From Sandaracinobacteroides hominis (GTDB lineage: Bacteria; Pseudomonadota; Alphaproteobacteria; Sphingomonadales; Sphingomonadaceae), in NCBI RefSeq assembly GCF_016464365.1, contig NZ_JADCUC010000001.1:248001-312000 (forward strand): a stretch of 64,000 nucleotides of DNA. The letters are read 5' to 3'. Below, piece after piece: positions 34,408 through 43,188 of the stretch. The translations under genes were made by a program, and so were the position numbers. The notes below the pieces were generated by a model, which was not told the origin of the DNA, did not search any database, and saw only the letters and a list, made by a program, of their open reading frames with translations. How positions within the stretch are numbered: the first letter of the stretch is position 1; each line of letters starts with the position of its first letter.

Positions 34408-35477
34408 GCAGGCTCCGCTTCCAGCTGGTCAATCAGCGCCAGTGCCCGGGCGTAGAGCGTGGGCAGGCCAGCGCCAGCTAATGATTCTCGGGGCGTCCAT
34501 ATCAGCTGTTCGCCCGAAAGCAGGCCCGAATGCAGGGGGGGGCGCGTGCGCAATTGCGTCCGAAACAGCCGCAGGCTCAGTTCGAAATGCGTAAACACAT
34601 GCCGCACAGCGCCCATCGGCTGCCAGTCGGCATCGAATGGAAAGCGTTCCGCTTCGCCGACAGACCATCCCGTCCCCGGCAGCGCCAGCATTCCGCCCAG
34701 CAGCCCCTTCGGCGGTCGCCGCACCAGGGCCACATTGCCATCATGCTCGATCCACCAGGCATGGCCCTGCCGCTGCGGTCGCACGGCCTTTGGCGCCTTC
34801 ACCGGAAACGCCTCCGGCGTGCCCAGCGCCGCAGCCGCACAGCAAGCCTGCAATGGGCACAGCAGGCATCGGGGGCCACGCGGCGTGCAGATCGTCGCCC
34901 CCAGATCCATCATCGCCTGCGTGAAATCGCCGGGGCGATCCGCCGGCACCAGCGGCCCCAGCGCCTGCTCGATCGCCTTGCGCCCGGCGGGCAAGGGCGT
35001 GTCCAGCGCAAACAGGCGGCAGGCCACCCGCTCCACATTCGCGTCGATTGCAGTCGCCCGCCGCCCAAAGGCAATCGCCGCCACCGCCGCTGCCGTATAA
35101 GGGCCAATGCCGGGAAGCGCCCGCAGCTCCACCTCGGTCTCGGGAAAACCTCCCATTCCGGCCACCACGCGCGCCGCCGCCAGCAGGTTGCGGGCGCGCG
35201 CATAATAGCCAAGCCCCGCCCATTCGCGCATCACATCGGCATCGTCGGCCGCGGCCAGCGCCTGAACCGTCGGCCACAGCTCCAGAAACCGCCGCCAGTA
35301 TCGCCCCGCCGCCAGCACGCCGGTCTGCTGCAGCATCACTTCCGCCAGCCACACCCGATAGGGGTCCGGCGTCTCGCCGCTCCCCGGCGCGATCCGCCAG
35401 GGCAGGGTGCGGGCACTCGCATCATACCAGCGCAGCAGACGTGTCGAAATCGGTTCGGATTGGCTGTCGACGCGCAT
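34404..35477 (-). CDS. mutY: A/G-specific adenine DNA glycosylase
   Basis: A 357-residue HhH-GPD glycosylase that removes adenine opposite 8-oxoguanine. Key features are PYRVWLAEVMLQQTGV near residues 45-60 with the catalytic Glu, the hairpin LPGIGPYTAAAVAAIAFG near residue 130, and the [4Fe-4S] ligands in CTPRGPRCLLCPLQACC (C-X6-C-X2-C-X5-C). A C-terminal NUDIX-like domain (LLGGMLALPGTGW, HVFTHFELSL) recognises 8-oxoG. The ATG at 35477 gives MRVDSQSEPIS. It is followed by nudC in a 4-base overlap and is divergent from the DUF721 gene by only 27 bases. Confidence 0.96.
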   Translation of the reverse strand: MRVDSQSEPISTRLLRWYDASARTLPWRIAPGSGETPDPYRVWLAEVMLQQTGVLAAGRYWRRFLELWPTVQALAAADDADVMREWAGLGYYARARNLLAAARVVAGMGGFPETEVELRALPGIGPYTAAAVAAIAFGRRATAIDANVERVACRLFALDTPLPAGRKAIEQALGPLVPADRPGDFTQAMMDLGATICTPRGPRCLLCPLQACCAAAALGTPEAFPVKAPKAVRPQRQGHAWWIEHDGNVALVRRPPKGLLGGMLALPGTGWSVGEAERFPFDADWQPMGAVRHVFTHFELSLRLFRTQLRTRPPLHSGLLSGEQLIWTPRESLAGAGLPTLYARALALIDQLEAEPA

Positions 35478-35504
35478 GGGGCTTCTCTGGCACAGCGGCC
35501 GGCG

Positions 35505-36023
35505 ATGGCGAAGCCCCCACGATCTCCTTCCAATCCGCCGCCTCAGCCGGCACCTCGCCGCAACGGCGTGCGCGACGTCGGCTCTTTGCTGCCCGAAGTC
35601 GGCGGCGTCGCCTTCCGCCGCTTCGGCTTCGTGCACGGCACCCTGCTCGGCCGCTGGAAGGATGTGGTCGGCCCCGTCTATGCCCGCTGGTCGGTGCCGG
35701 AAAACCTCCGCTTCCCGCGCGGGCAAAAGGTCGGCGGCACCCTTACCGTCCGCGTCGAAGGTCCGTTCTCGCTGCAATTGCAGCATGTTGCGCCACAGAT
35801 TCTGGATCGGGTAAATCGGCTGCTCGGCCACAATGCAGTCGCCAGGCTGAAGCTGGTGCAGGGCGAAGTTCCAAAGGCGCCGGCACGCGATGCGCCGCCG
35901 CCGCAGGCCGCGCCCGTCCGCCAAAGCAATCTGGAGGGCGTGAAGGACGAGGGGTTGAGGGCCGCGCTCGAAGACCTTGCGGCCCAGATCGCGGTTGCGA
36001 AGGGGCCGCCGAGGATCGGCTAG
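35505..36023 (+). CDS. DUF721 (DciA-like) protein
   Basis: A 172-residue protein with a DUF721 core at about residues 20-110: GSLLPEVGGVAFRRFGFVHGTLLGRW, then VVGPVYARWSVPENLRFPRG, and a beta-rich segment LTVRVEGPFSLQLQHV. DUF721 includes DciA, which loads the replicative helicase DnaB in many bacteria that lack DnaC/DnaI. The alphaproteobacterial version often lies beside mutY, as here. A flexible Pro-rich N-terminus and a charged C-terminal helix flank the core. Function as helicase loader is inferred, not shown. Confidence 0.82.
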   Translation: MAKPPRSPSNPPPQPAPRRNGVRDVGSLLPEVGGVAFRRFGFVHGTLLGRWKDVVGPVYARWSVPENLRFPRGQKVGGTLTVRVEGPFSLQLQHVAPQILDRVNRLLGHNAVARLKLVQGEVPKAPARDAPPPQAAPVRQSNLEGVKDEGLRAALEDLAAQIAVAKGPPRIG

Positions 36024-36030
36024 GACGTCG

Positions 36031-36207
36031 TCAGACTTCCTTCACCGGCGAATCCGCGCTCGCCTTCACATTCTCGATGCATTTCATCGCCGCCGCCTTC
36101 GACGAATAGCCCTCCGACGAAGTCGCCAGGATATTCCCGTTCTGGTGCTTCAGCCTCCAGCGATATTCGCCGGACTTGTCCTGATAGAGTTCGAAGGTCA
36201 TCGACAT
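36031..36207 (-). CDS. YegP-like DUF1508 protein
   Basis: A 58-residue single-repeat DUF1508 protein. The repeat pattern is FELYQDKSGEYRWRLKHQNGNILATSSEGYSSK with an AAMKCIENVK helix, written here in parts; E. coli YegP has two such repeats. The ATG at 36207 follows GGGGAAGC; a second ATG at 36201 is an alternative. It is often cited as a general stress-related small protein, but its molecular role is unknown. It converges with the DUF721 gene at a distance of 7 bases and is divergent from the zeta-subunit gene. Confidence 0.85.
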   Translation of the reverse strand: MSMTFELYQDKSGEYRWRLKHQNGNILATSSEGYSSKAAAMKCIENVKASADSPVKEV

Positions 36208-36349
36208 ATCGTGCTTCCCCAAACTGTTGATTGGTTGGTAGCCGAAGTTTGCAGGAAAGCTCGGCCCGCGCAACACGGCATCGGTTGAATGTGCCGTCGA
36301 TGCCGCCTATCTCGACGCCAGAGAATCCACGGGCAAACAAAGGGACGGC

Positions 36350-36667
36350 ATGACCACGTTCGACGATCGCGAAAAGGGCTTCGAGGCACGCTTTGCCCAT
36401 GATGCCGACAAGGAATTCCGCATCACTGCCCGCCGCAACAAGCTGATGGGCCTGTGGGCGGCCGAACGTCTTGGTCTCACCGAGGCTGAATCCGAAGCCT
36501 ATGCCAAGTCCGTCGTGCAGGCCGATTTCGAGGAAACCGGCGACGAGGACGTGATCCGCAAGCTGATAGGCGACCTGCTGAAGGGCGGCGTCGAAACCAG
36601 CGACATCGAAGTGCGCGACATGCTGGCCAAAAAGGCCGCCGACGCCCGCGCCCAGATCGAGGGCTGA
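36350..36667 (+). CDS. DUF1476 protein, F1FO-ATPase inhibitor zeta subunit
   Basis: A 105-residue alpha-helical protein of the DUF1476 family. In Paracoccus this family is the zeta subunit that inhibits F1FO-ATPase rotation. Family landmarks are MTTFDDREKGFEARFAHD at the N-terminus (the inhibitory segment in studied members), RRNKLMGLWAAERLGL, and VRDMLAKKAADARAQI at the end. A good AAAGGGA precedes the ATG. It heads a run with bolA and grxD, 7 bases before the BolA gene. Inhibitory strength differs among alphaproteobacteria and cannot be judged from sequence. Confidence 0.9.
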   Translation: MTTFDDREKGFEARFAHDADKEFRITARRNKLMGLWAAERLGLTEAESEAYAKSVVQADFEETGDEDVIRKLIGDLLKGGVETSDIEVRDMLAKKAADARAQIEG

Positions 36668-36674
36668 GCCGACG

Positions 36675-36911
36675 ATGCCCATGCCCGGCCACGAAATCGA
36701 AGCCGCGATCCGCGCTGCCCTCCCCGATGCGGAAGTGCGGCTGACGGACCTTGCCGGAGACGACGATCATTGGGCCGCACACGTCACGTCATCGGCTTTC
36801 GCAGGGCTCTCCCGCGTAAAGCAGCACCAGCTTGTCTATGCCGCGCTCGGCGGCCGCATGGGCGGCGTGCTGCACGCCCTGCAACTCACCACAGCAACCC
36901 CCGCCGCCTGA
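36675..36911 (+). CDS. BolA family protein
   Basis: A 78-residue BolA/IbaG-type protein. It has the class II KH-like fold pattern with DAEVRLTDLAGDDDHW, the conserved segment SSAFAGLSRVKQHQLVYAAL with the cluster-ligand His, and a GGVLHALQLTT end. BolA proteins bind [2Fe-2S] clusters together with a CGFS monothiol glutaredoxin, and the next gene is exactly that partner. A second in-frame ATG at 36681 is possible. Confidence 0.93.
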   Translation: MPMPGHEIEAAIRAALPDAEVRLTDLAGDDDHWAAHVTSSAFAGLSRVKQHQLVYAALGGRMGGVLHALQLTTATPAA

Positions 36912-36930
36912 TTCACTGGAGAACCCCGCA

Positions 36931-37257
36931 ATGGACGCAGTATCCGAACGCATCGACGGCATCGTAAAGAGCCATGATGTCGTACTCTTCATGAAGGGCA
37001 CGCCGCTCTTTCCGCAGTGCGGCTTCTCCAGCCGCGCCATCGCCATCCTCGAGCATCTGGATGTCGCCTTCCACTCGGTGGACGTGCTGCAGGATCAGGA
37101 AATCCGCCAGGGCATCAAGGCCTATTCCGATTGGCCGACGATCCCGCAACTCTATGTGAAGGGTGAATTTGTCGGCGGCTCGGACATCATGATGGAAATG
37201 TTTGAAGCTGGCGAACTGCAGGCACTGATGGCCGATTCCGGCGTCAAGGCCGCCTGA
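36931..37257 (+). CDS. grxD: Monothiol glutaredoxin (Grx4 family)
   Basis: A 108-residue monothiol glutaredoxin. The active-site CGFS is at residues 30-33 in GTPLFPQCGFSSRA, with the WPTIPQLYVKGEFVGGSDI cis-Pro and GG motifs that bind glutathione downstream. Such proteins transfer or store [2Fe-2S] clusters and partner with BolA, encoded 19 bases upstream. A GGAG precedes the ATG at 36931. Confidence 0.97.
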   Translation: MDAVSERIDGIVKSHDVVLFMKGTPLFPQCGFSSRAIAILEHLDVAFHSVDVLQDQEIRQGIKAYSDWPTIPQLYVKGEFVGGSDIMMEMFEAGELQALMADSGVKAA

Positions 37258-37273
37258 CTGCATCCTGACCCAA

Positions 37274-38020
37274 TTGGAACCCCTCAGCTTCGGCCGCCTG
37301 TGGCCTGAAACACTGTCTGCGCTGGCGCGGCACCTTGATCTGCTGCTGCCGGTCGCGGGGGCATTCCTGTTCCTGCCACAGCTGCTGTTTGCCTGGCATC
37401 TCGGCGACGTGCAGCCAGAGCAGATCTTCAAGGGCGACCGCCTGTTCGGCGATCTTACCGCCATCGCGCTTCTCGCCACGGTTTCGCTGATCGGCCAGCT
37501 GGTCATCGCCTTCGTGATCTTCAACGACGGCACGTCTGATCGCACGCTTGGTCAGGTGCTGAAGGGCGCGATCCTGCTGCTGTTGCCGGGAATCGCCGCC
37601 ACTTTGATACAGGGCATGGCGGTCGGCTTCGGCCTGCTGTTCCTTGTCATACCCGGCATCTGGCTGCTGGCGCGTCTGTCGGTCACCATCCCCCTCCTCG
37701 CCACCGGCAGCCACGATCCGATCCAGGCGCTGCGCGGCAGCTGGCAACTGACCGACGGTCATTCGCTGCGCATCCTCGGCATGCTGGGCATCCTGTTCCT
37801 GGGCTTCATGATGATCACCCTGGGCATCACCGGCCTCGGATCGGCTGTCGGCGTCCTCACCACGCTCGCCGCGGGCAAACCGCCCGAGGGGTGGGGCATT
37901 GGCCGCTGGATCTTCGAGGCGCTGGCGGCGGGCGCCTCTGCGCTGTTCGGCATGGCCTATGTGGCCTTTCTGGCCACGCTCACCCGCGCCTTGCAGGCCC
38001 GCCAGCAAGAGCAGGCCTGA
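37274..38020 (+). CDS. Predicted multi-pass membrane protein
   Basis: A 248-residue protein with five or six hydrophobic segments, including LLLPVAGAFLFLPQLLFAW, LLATVSLIGQLVIAFVIF and LGMLGILFLGFMMITLGI. The pattern RLSVTIPLLATGSHDPIQALRGSW resembles the membrane domain of glycerophosphodiester phosphodiesterases and related proteins of unknown function. The only usable start is TTG at 37274, because an in-frame stop lies 9 bases upstream. Its stop overlaps the folA start (TGATG), so it is coupled to folA. No function is claimed. Confidence 0.7.
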   Translation: MEPLSFGRLWPETLSALARHLDLLLPVAGAFLFLPQLLFAWHLGDVQPEQIFKGDRLFGDLTAIALLATVSLIGQLVIAFVIFNDGTSDRTLGQVLKGAILLLLPGIAATLIQGMAVGFGLLFLVIPGIWLLARLSVTIPLLATGSHDPIQALRGSWQLTDGHSLRILGMLGILFLGFMMITLGITGLGSAVGVLTTLAAGKPPEGWGIGRWIFEALAAGASALFGMAYVAFLATLTRALQARQQEQA

Positions 38021-38523
38021 TGCGACCGGAAATCATCCTGGTGGTCGCCGCCGCCGACAATGACGTCATCGGCAAGGATGGCGCCATGCCCTGGCATCTC
38101 CCCGCCGATCTCCGCCACTTCAAGCGACTCACTGTCGGCAAGCCGGTCATCATGGGCCGCCGCACCTTCGAATCCATCGGCAAGCCGCTCCCCGGCCGCC
38201 ACAATATCGTCCTCACCCGTCAGTCCGGCTGGAACGCCGACGGCGTCACCACCGTCCCCAATCTTGCCGAAGCCGTCGCAGCAGCCGGCATGAACCCCAA
38301 GGCGCGCGCCGAGCGCATCATGGTGATCGGCGGCGCTGAAATCTACGCCCTCGCGCTGCCCATCGCCACCGGCATAGAGCTCACCCGCATCCACATCGCG
38401 CCAAAGGGGGACACTTTCTTCCCCAGCCCCGACCCGGAGATCTGGCAGGAAACCGCCCGCGAAGACCATGGACCGCAAGGCGACGCGCCGGCGCACAGCT
38501 TCATCAGCTACCGCCGCCCATGA
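38020..38523 (+). CDS. folA: Dihydrofolate reductase
   Basis: A 167-residue enzyme reducing dihydrofolate to tetrahydrofolate with NADPH. Expected motifs are VAAADNDVIGKDGAMPWHLPAD near residues 9-30, here split as VAAADNDVIGKDGA and MPWHLPAD, then VIMGRRTFESIGKPLPGR, and VIGGAEIYALAL near residue 107. Asp30 of the PWHLPAD motif is the proton-relay acid. It overlaps the upstream membrane-protein gene by one base and precedes ribF by 46 bases. Confidence 0.97.
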   Translation: MRPEIILVVAAADNDVIGKDGAMPWHLPADLRHFKRLTVGKPVIMGRRTFESIGKPLPGRHNIVLTRQSGWNADGVTTVPNLAEAVAAAGMNPKARAERIMVIGGAEIYALALPIATGIELTRIHIAPKGDTFFPSPDPEIWQETAREDHGPQGDAPAHSFISYRRP

Positions 38524-38569
38524 TGCTGCCTCTGGTCCGCGACAGCCGCAGCCGCTAACTGGCAGCACC

Positions 38570-39511
38570 ATGGAGATCGTGACGGGCGATTGCCGGCTTT
38601 CCGCCGGACTGACGGGCGGGGCGCTGGCACTCGGCAATTTCGACGGCGTGCACAAGGGGCATCAGGCCGTCATCGGCGCGGCAATTGCCGCCGCCCGCGC
38701 GGCCGGCCGCCCGGCGCTCGTCGCCACCTTCGATCCGCACCCTTCGCGATTCTTCCGGCCGGATGCGCCGCCGTTCGCGCTGACAACACCGGCGCAGAAG
38801 CTCCGGCACTTCGCCGGGCTGGGGGTCGATGCCGCCGTCGTGATTCCGTTCGATGCTGCCCTCGCCAGCTTGTCCGCCGAACAGTTCGCCCGGCAATGGC
38901 TCGCCGAACGGCTGGGGGTCTCGCATGTCGTCACCGGCGAGGATTTCACCTTTGGCAAGGGCCGCTCCGGCCATGCCGACGATCTGCCGGCGCTGGGGGC
39001 CCCGCTCGGCTTCACCGCAGAGGCCATCCGCCCCGTCACCCAGCCCGGCGCCGAAGGGGATGGGGCGATTTCCTCCACCCGCATCCGGCAGGCGCTGGCA
39101 GACGGCGACATGCCGCTCGCCACGCGCCTGCTCACTCGCCCGTTCGCGATTTCCGCAGAGGTCATCCACGGCCAGAAGCTCGGCCGCAGCATCGGCGTGC
39201 CGACGATCAACCAGCTGTTGGGCGACTATGTCCGGCCGCGCTACGGCGTCTATGCCGTCCGCGTGCACCTGCCCGACGGCAGCACTGCGGCGGGCGTCGC
39301 GAATCTCGGCATCCGGCCGATGTTCGATCCGCCGGTGGAGCTGCTGGAAACCTGGATCCTCGACTGGTCCGGAGACCTGTATGGCCAGCAGCCCGAAGTG
39401 GAGCTGATCGGCTGGCTGCGGCCCGAGCTGAAGCTGGACGGGCTGGACGCGCTGCAGGCGCAGATCAAGCTCGACGCGGAAGCCGCGAGATCGGTGCTGG
39501 CAGCAGTCTGA
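38570..39511 (+). CDS. ribF: Bifunctional riboflavin kinase/FAD synthetase
   Basis: A 313-residue enzyme that phosphorylates riboflavin to FMN and adenylates FMN to FAD. The N-terminal nucleotidyltransferase shows LALGNFDGVHKGHQAVI near residues 17-33, FDPHPSRFF near residue 57, and ISSTRIRQALADGD near residue 165. The C-terminal kinase shows GRSIGVPTIN and RYGVYAVRVHL. The ATG at 38570 gives a compact N-terminus (MEIVTGDCRL). ileS and lspA, common neighbours, are absent. Confidence 0.96.
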   Translation: MEIVTGDCRLSAGLTGGALALGNFDGVHKGHQAVIGAAIAAARAAGRPALVATFDPHPSRFFRPDAPPFALTTPAQKLRHFAGLGVDAAVVIPFDAALASLSAEQFARQWLAERLGVSHVVTGEDFTFGKGRSGHADDLPALGAPLGFTAEAIRPVTQPGAEGDGAISSTRIRQALADGDMPLATRLLTRPFAISAEVIHGQKLGRSIGVPTINQLLGDYVRPRYGVYAVRVHLPDGSTAAGVANLGIRPMFDPPVELLETWILDWSGDLYGQQPEVELIGWLRPELKLDGLDALQAQIKLDAEAARSVLAAV

Positions 39512-39531
39512 AACCGACGAAAACGGGCAGC

Positions 39532-39720
39532 TCAGGCGGCGGAGACCAGCTCCATCTGCCCATGCTCTTCCTGCACAACCTGACGCGCGAAGGGCAGGCA
39601 CTGGCCGCATTGCGGGCGGCAACCCAGCCGCGCATAGGCCTCGCGCTCGCAGCGAACACCGGTTCGGGCAATCTCCCGCACCTGGACCTCATTCAGCGCA
39701 TTGCAAGAGCAGACGATCAT
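39532..39720 (-). CDS. bfd: Bacterioferritin-associated ferredoxin
   Basis: A 62-residue [2Fe-2S] protein. Cys4 and Cys6 (MIVCSCNALN) plus Cys38 and Cys41 (PQCGQC) form the Bfd CxC...CxxC arrangement. Bfd reduces bacterioferritin heme to release stored iron. The ATG at 39720 is exact; a much longer frame upstream is non-coding. Two TTGC-N9-GCAA palindromes lie 36-81 bases upstream, suggesting Fur control, as known for bfd in other bacteria. No bacterioferritin gene is in the window. Confidence 0.92.
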   Translation of the reverse strand: MIVCSCNALNEVQVREIARTGVRCEREAYARLGCRPQCGQCLPFARQVVQEEHGQMELVSAA

Positions 39721-39755
39721 AGGTTCGCAGGTTCCCGTCAGGCGAAAATCCGATT

Positions 39756-39772
39756 TTGCGACTGATATGCAA
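39756..39772. promoter_or_regulatory. Candidate Fur box 1 upstream of bfd
   Basis: TTGCGACTGATATGCAA matches the alphaproteobacterial Fur pattern TTGCGAATNATTCGCAA at all but three positions, with the outer TTGC/GCAA arms perfect. It is 36 bases upstream of the bfd start, where a promoter would sit. Confidence 0.42.
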
Positions 39773-39784
39773 TAGTCGGCTGCG

Positions 39785-39801
39785 TTGCAAGCGATTCGCA
39801 A
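39785..39801. promoter_or_regulatory. Candidate Fur box 2 upstream of bfd
   Basis: TTGCAAGCGATTCGCAA is a second TTGC-N9-GCAA palindrome, 29 bases from the first (start to start), with an exact right half (ATTCGCAA). Two sites in tandem strengthen the idea of iron-responsive control; wecB on the other side is a less likely target. Confidence 0.42.
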
Positions 39802-39940
39802 CGGCAAACTAGTTAACGATTTCCAACACCCTGCGACCCGGAAAGCGGTGGAACGGCCTCGACCTTGCTGATACGCACAGCCTCGGGTCGAACTGTATAG
39901 CGTGTTGCGAGAGGTGGCAGCCCGCGTTGGGGTGCCATCT

Positions 39941-41101
39941 ATGCAAGGCAGGTTGCCGGTCCTCGCGGTATGCGGGACGAGGCCGGAAGTGGTGAAACTG
40001 GCGCCGGTTGTGCGGGCGCTCGAGGCGCGCGGCCAGCGCGTAGTCCTGGTGCTTACCGGGCAACATCCCGATCTCGCCCCGCTCATGCTGCGGGAAGCCG
40101 GCATCGTCGCCGATTGCGAACTCGCCGTGCGCCTGCCCGGCGCAACGCCTTCGCAGTTGATGGCCGCCATCCTCTCCGCCCTCGGCCCGGTGATGGCGGC
40201 CTGGCGCCCGCCGCTGGTGATCGTGCAGGGCGATACGGTTTCGACGCTCGCCGGCGCGCTGGCCGCCGCCTATGCCGGCATAGCCGTCGCCCATGTAGAG
40301 GCAGGGCTGCGCACCAACGATCTCGAGGAACCGCACCCCGAAGAGCTGCACCGCACGCTGGTGACGCCAATGGCCAGCCTGCATTTCGCTCCCACCCGTC
40401 TTGCCGCCTCGGCACTCCGGCGCGAAGGCGTCGACGCTTCCCGCATCCATGTCACCGGCAACACCGGCATCGATGCCCTGTGCGACACCATCGCCCGGCT
40501 GGACGCCGGCCCGGAACTCGCCGCTTCGATCGAGCGCGCATACCCGCAGCTGGTGTCCACCCGACGCCCGCTGCTGCTCGCCACCGTGCACCGACGCGAG
40601 AATATCGGGGTTCGGATGCGCAACATCGCCGCCGCACTGGCGCGACTCGCCGACATGGACGAGGCGGAGGTGCTGCTGCCGATGCATCCGAGCCCCGCGG
40701 TGCAGGCAATCCTTCGCCCCCAGCTGGAGGGCAGGGCGAGGGTTCACCTTGTCCCGCCGGTCGATCATGCAACGATGGTGTGGATGATGCGCCGCGCTCG
40801 CCTGCTGCTGACCGATTCGGGCGGCCTGCAGGAAGAAGCCCCCGCATTGGGGCTGCGCACCCTGATCCTCCGCCGCGCCACCGAACGCGCCGAAGCGGTA
40901 AGCGCCGGCGCCGCCGAACTGGTGGAGCTGCAGACCGACAGTATCATCACCGCGGTGCGGCGAAATCTCGCCCGGCGCCCGATGGCGCCGGTCTGGCCAT
41001 TCGGAAACGGCCAGGCATCAGCCCGCATCGCCAGCATCATCGATAACTGGCTGGGCTATCACCAATCGGCGACGGCGGGACGCTCCACCGTCAGCTGCTG
41101 A
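39941..41101 (+). CDS. wecB: UDP-N-acetylglucosamine 2-epimerase (non-hydrolysing)
   Basis: A 386-residue GT-B-fold epimerase that interconverts UDP-GlcNAc and UDP-ManNAc for surface polysaccharides. Signature segments are [15 protein letters not shown] at residues 8-22, [33 protein letters not shown] near residue 120, [10 protein letters not shown], and [14 protein letters not shown] near residue 290. An upstream GTG at 39902 in frame is possible, but the ATG at 39941 starts right before the fold. No other polysaccharide genes are adjacent. The 3' end overlaps aroA by 11 bases, convergent. Confidence 0.93.
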   Translation: MQGRLPVLAVCGTRPEVVKLAPVVRALEARGQRVVLVLTGQHPDLAPLMLREAGIVADCELAVRLPGATPSQLMAAILSALGPVMAAWRPPLVIVQGDTVSTLAGALAAAYAGIAVAHVEAGLRTNDLEEPHPEELHRTLVTPMASLHFAPTRLAASALRREGVDASRIHVTGNTGIDALCDTIARLDAGPELAASIERAYPQLVSTRRPLLLATVHRRENIGVRMRNIAAALARLADMDEAEVLLPMHPSPAVQAILRPQLEGRARVHLVPPVDHATMVWMMRRARLLLTDSGGLQEEAPALGLRTLILRRATERAEAVSAGAAELVELQTDSIITAVRRNLARRPMAPVWPFGNGQASARIASIIDNWLGYHQSATAGRSTVSC

Positions 41102-42461
41102 TCGAAAGCTCGCGCGCGCCCAGCCCTAAGAGAAGCGGCAGGAAATCCGGAAAGCTGGTCGAAATGGGCGCCCGGTCGTCGACGATCACCGGTGCGCGCG
41201 TCATCAGCGACAGCACCGCGAAACTCATCGCGATCCGATGATCCAGATGCGTCGCGACTGTGGCGCCTCCAGCCGGCTTCGAACCACCGCTCCCCTCCAC
41301 GATCAGCCCGTCCTCCAGCTCCTCCACCGTCACGCCGGCCGCGCGCAAGCCCGCCGCCATCGCTGCGATCCGGTCGCTTTCCTTCACCCGCAGTTCCTCG
41401 ATGCCGCGCATCACAGTTCGTCCCTCGGCCATCGTCGCCGCCACGAACAGGATCGGATATTCGTCGATCATCGAAGGCGCGACATCCGGCGGCACCTCGA
41501 TCCCCTTCAGCACGCTGTGCCGCACGCGCAGATCCGCCACCGGCTCGCCGCCGACCTCGCGCGGATTTTCCGCCACGATGTCGCCACCCATCATCTGCAG
41601 CACACGCACCAGCCCGTCGCGCGTCGGGTTCAGACCCACCCCTTCGATCAGGATATCGCTGCCAGGAACGATCAGCGCCGCCACCATCGGAAACCCGGCA
41701 GAGGAGGGATCGCCCGGCACCACCAGCTTTTGCGGCTTCAGCTCTGCCCAGCCGCGAACGGCGATCAGCTTGCCGCCGCCGTCCAGCGGCTCGACCGAAA
41801 GATCGGCACCGAATCCCTTCAGCATGCGTTCGCTATGGTCACGCGTGGCAATCGGCTCTTCCACCACGGTTTCCGCGCCGATGTTCAGCCCCGCCAGCAG
41901 GATCGCCGATTTCACCTGCGCCGAGGCCACCGGCAGCCGATAGCGCAGCGGCAAGGGCCGCTCGGCGCCGCGCAGCATCAGCGGCAGGCGCCCGCCGGGC
42001 GAGGCCTGGAATTCCGCCCCCATCCGTCCCAGCGGCGCGATCACCCGCCCCATCGGCCGCTTCGAAAGCGAGGCATCGCCGATGAAGGTGGCGGTGATCG
42101 GATGGCTCGCCAGCAGCCCCATCAGCAGCCGGGTAGAGGTGCCACTGTTGCCCATGTCCAGCGCCGGCGCCGGCTGCAGCAGGCTGCCCACACCCACGCC
42201 GTCCACCTGCCAGCGGCCGGTCGAATCGCGCGCGACCCCGGCGCCCATCGCCCGCATCGCGGCAGCCGTCGCCAGCACATCCTCGCCTTCCAGCAGCCCG
42301 TCGATCTCGCTGCGGCCCACAGCCAGCGCCGACAGCATCAGCGCCCGGTGCGAGATGGACTTGTCGCCCGGCACCTTCACCCGGCCTCTCAGCGGTCCGT
42401 CGGCGACCAACGAAAGCGGGGCAGAAAGCGGGGCGGGAAGGGGAGTGGCGCGCTCGGTCAT
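41091..42461 (-). CDS. aroA: 3-phosphoshikimate 1-carboxyvinyltransferase (EPSP synthase)
   Basis: A 456-residue enzyme that joins phosphoenolpyruvate to shikimate 3-phosphate in the shikimate pathway. It shows [18 protein letters not shown] near residues 30-47, [16 protein letters not shown] near residue 102, [19 protein letters not shown] near residue 248, and [15 protein letters not shown] near residue 345. The set fits the class II (glyphosate-tolerant type) enzymes of alphaproteobacteria, with no Ala at the position after LAGNA seen in class I. It is divergent from the TIGR02300 zinc-ribbon gene, a common alphaproteobacterial neighbourhood. Confidence 0.97.
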   Translation of the reverse strand: MTERATPLPAPLSAPLSLVADGPLRGRVKVPGDKSISHRALMLSALAVGRSEIDGLLEGEDVLATAAAMRAMGAGVARDSTGRWQVDGVGVGSLLQPAPALDMGNSGTSTRLLMGLLASHPITATFIGDASLSKRPMGRVIAPLGRMGAEFQASPGGRLPLMLRGAERPLPLRYRLPVASAQVKSAILLAGLNIGAETVVEEPIATRDHSERMLKGFGADLSVEPLDGGGKLIAVRGWAELKPQKLVVPGDPSSAGFPMVAALIVPGSDILIEGVGLNPTRDGLVRVLQMMGGDIVAENPREVGGEPVADLRVRHSVLKGIEVPPDVAPSMIDEYPILFVAATMAEGRTVMRGIEELRVKESDRIAAMAAGLRAAGVTVEELEDGLIVEGSGGSKPAGGATVATHLDHRIAMSFAVLSLMTRAPVIVDDRAPISTSFPDFLPLLLGLGARELSISS

Positions 42462-42598
42462 CGGGCGCGGGCTTTGACAGGCGGGCGCACCTATGGCAAG
42501 GCGCCCGCCTTCCGGCGATGGCAGGTCCCGGCCAACGCAGGCCCGTGCCTGCGGCTGCTCGAATCAGCCACATCGCCGCTTGTTGGAGAATTCAGAAC

Positions 42599-42919
42599 GT
42601 GATCAAGGCCGAATGGGGCACCAAGCGCCAGTGCCCGAAATGCGGGACCCGCTTTTACGACCTGCAAAGCGACGACCCCGTCACCTGCATTGCCTGCGGC
42701 AATGCCTGGGTGCCCGAGCCGATCCTGAAGTCGAAACAGACTCTGCCATTCGAGGCCGCCAAGGCTGAAGAATCGCAGGCCGAGCCGGCGCTCGAGACCG
42801 ACGATCTGGACATCGACGCCGACAGCGACGAGCCGTCGGAAGATTCCGACGTCGATATCGGCGGCGACAGCGACGACATCGCCGAAGTCGTCGTGGAAGA
42901 CCGCGAGGAAGATCGCTAG
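42599..42919 (+). CDS. TIGR02300 family zinc-ribbon protein
   Basis: A 106-residue protein. The GTG at 42599 follows GGAGA and gives MIKAEWGTKRQCPKCGTRFYDL. One zinc ribbon is visible: CPKCG at residues 12-16 and CIACG at residues 32-36, with the FYDL and DPVTC segments conserved in this alphaproteobacterial family. The second half is strongly acidic (Asp/Glu/Ser repeats, about residues 60-106) and probably unstructured. Function is unknown. It is divergent from aroA and followed by tRNA-Ala, as in many relatives. Confidence 0.88.
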   Translation: MIKAEWGTKRQCPKCGTRFYDLQSDDPVTCIACGNAWVPEPILKSKQTLPFEAAKAEESQAEPALETDDLDIDADSDEPSEDSDVDIGGDSDDIAEVVVEDREEDR

Positions 42920-43033
42920 AAAAGCGTGCTGGAAAAAATCTGGATGCAGGGCCAAAACTGGGCTTGAACCGCCCGGTTTCCTGCACTAGAGCACCGCCTC
43001 CCGCCCCCAGGCGGGACGCATAGAGATGGTTTC

Positions 43034-43109
<76 letters not shown>

Positions 43110-43188
43110 TCCTTCCCCTCAAATCCCTGCGCTGGCTTCACAACTGCCCGTACGTGCGGCAAATCTCCTCACGAGGGATGGGTTGAAG

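Noticed and set aside
38520-38558. A 12-residue open frame (MMLPLVRDSRSR) between folA and ribF
   Set aside because: It overlaps the folA stop but ends 11 bases before ribF without overlapping it, has no attenuator-like codon run and no visible hairpin pair; chance is sufficient.
39902-39940. GTG start for wecB giving 13 more residues
   Set aside because: No ribosome-binding site precedes it and the family fold begins right after the ATG at 39941; kept only as an alternative.
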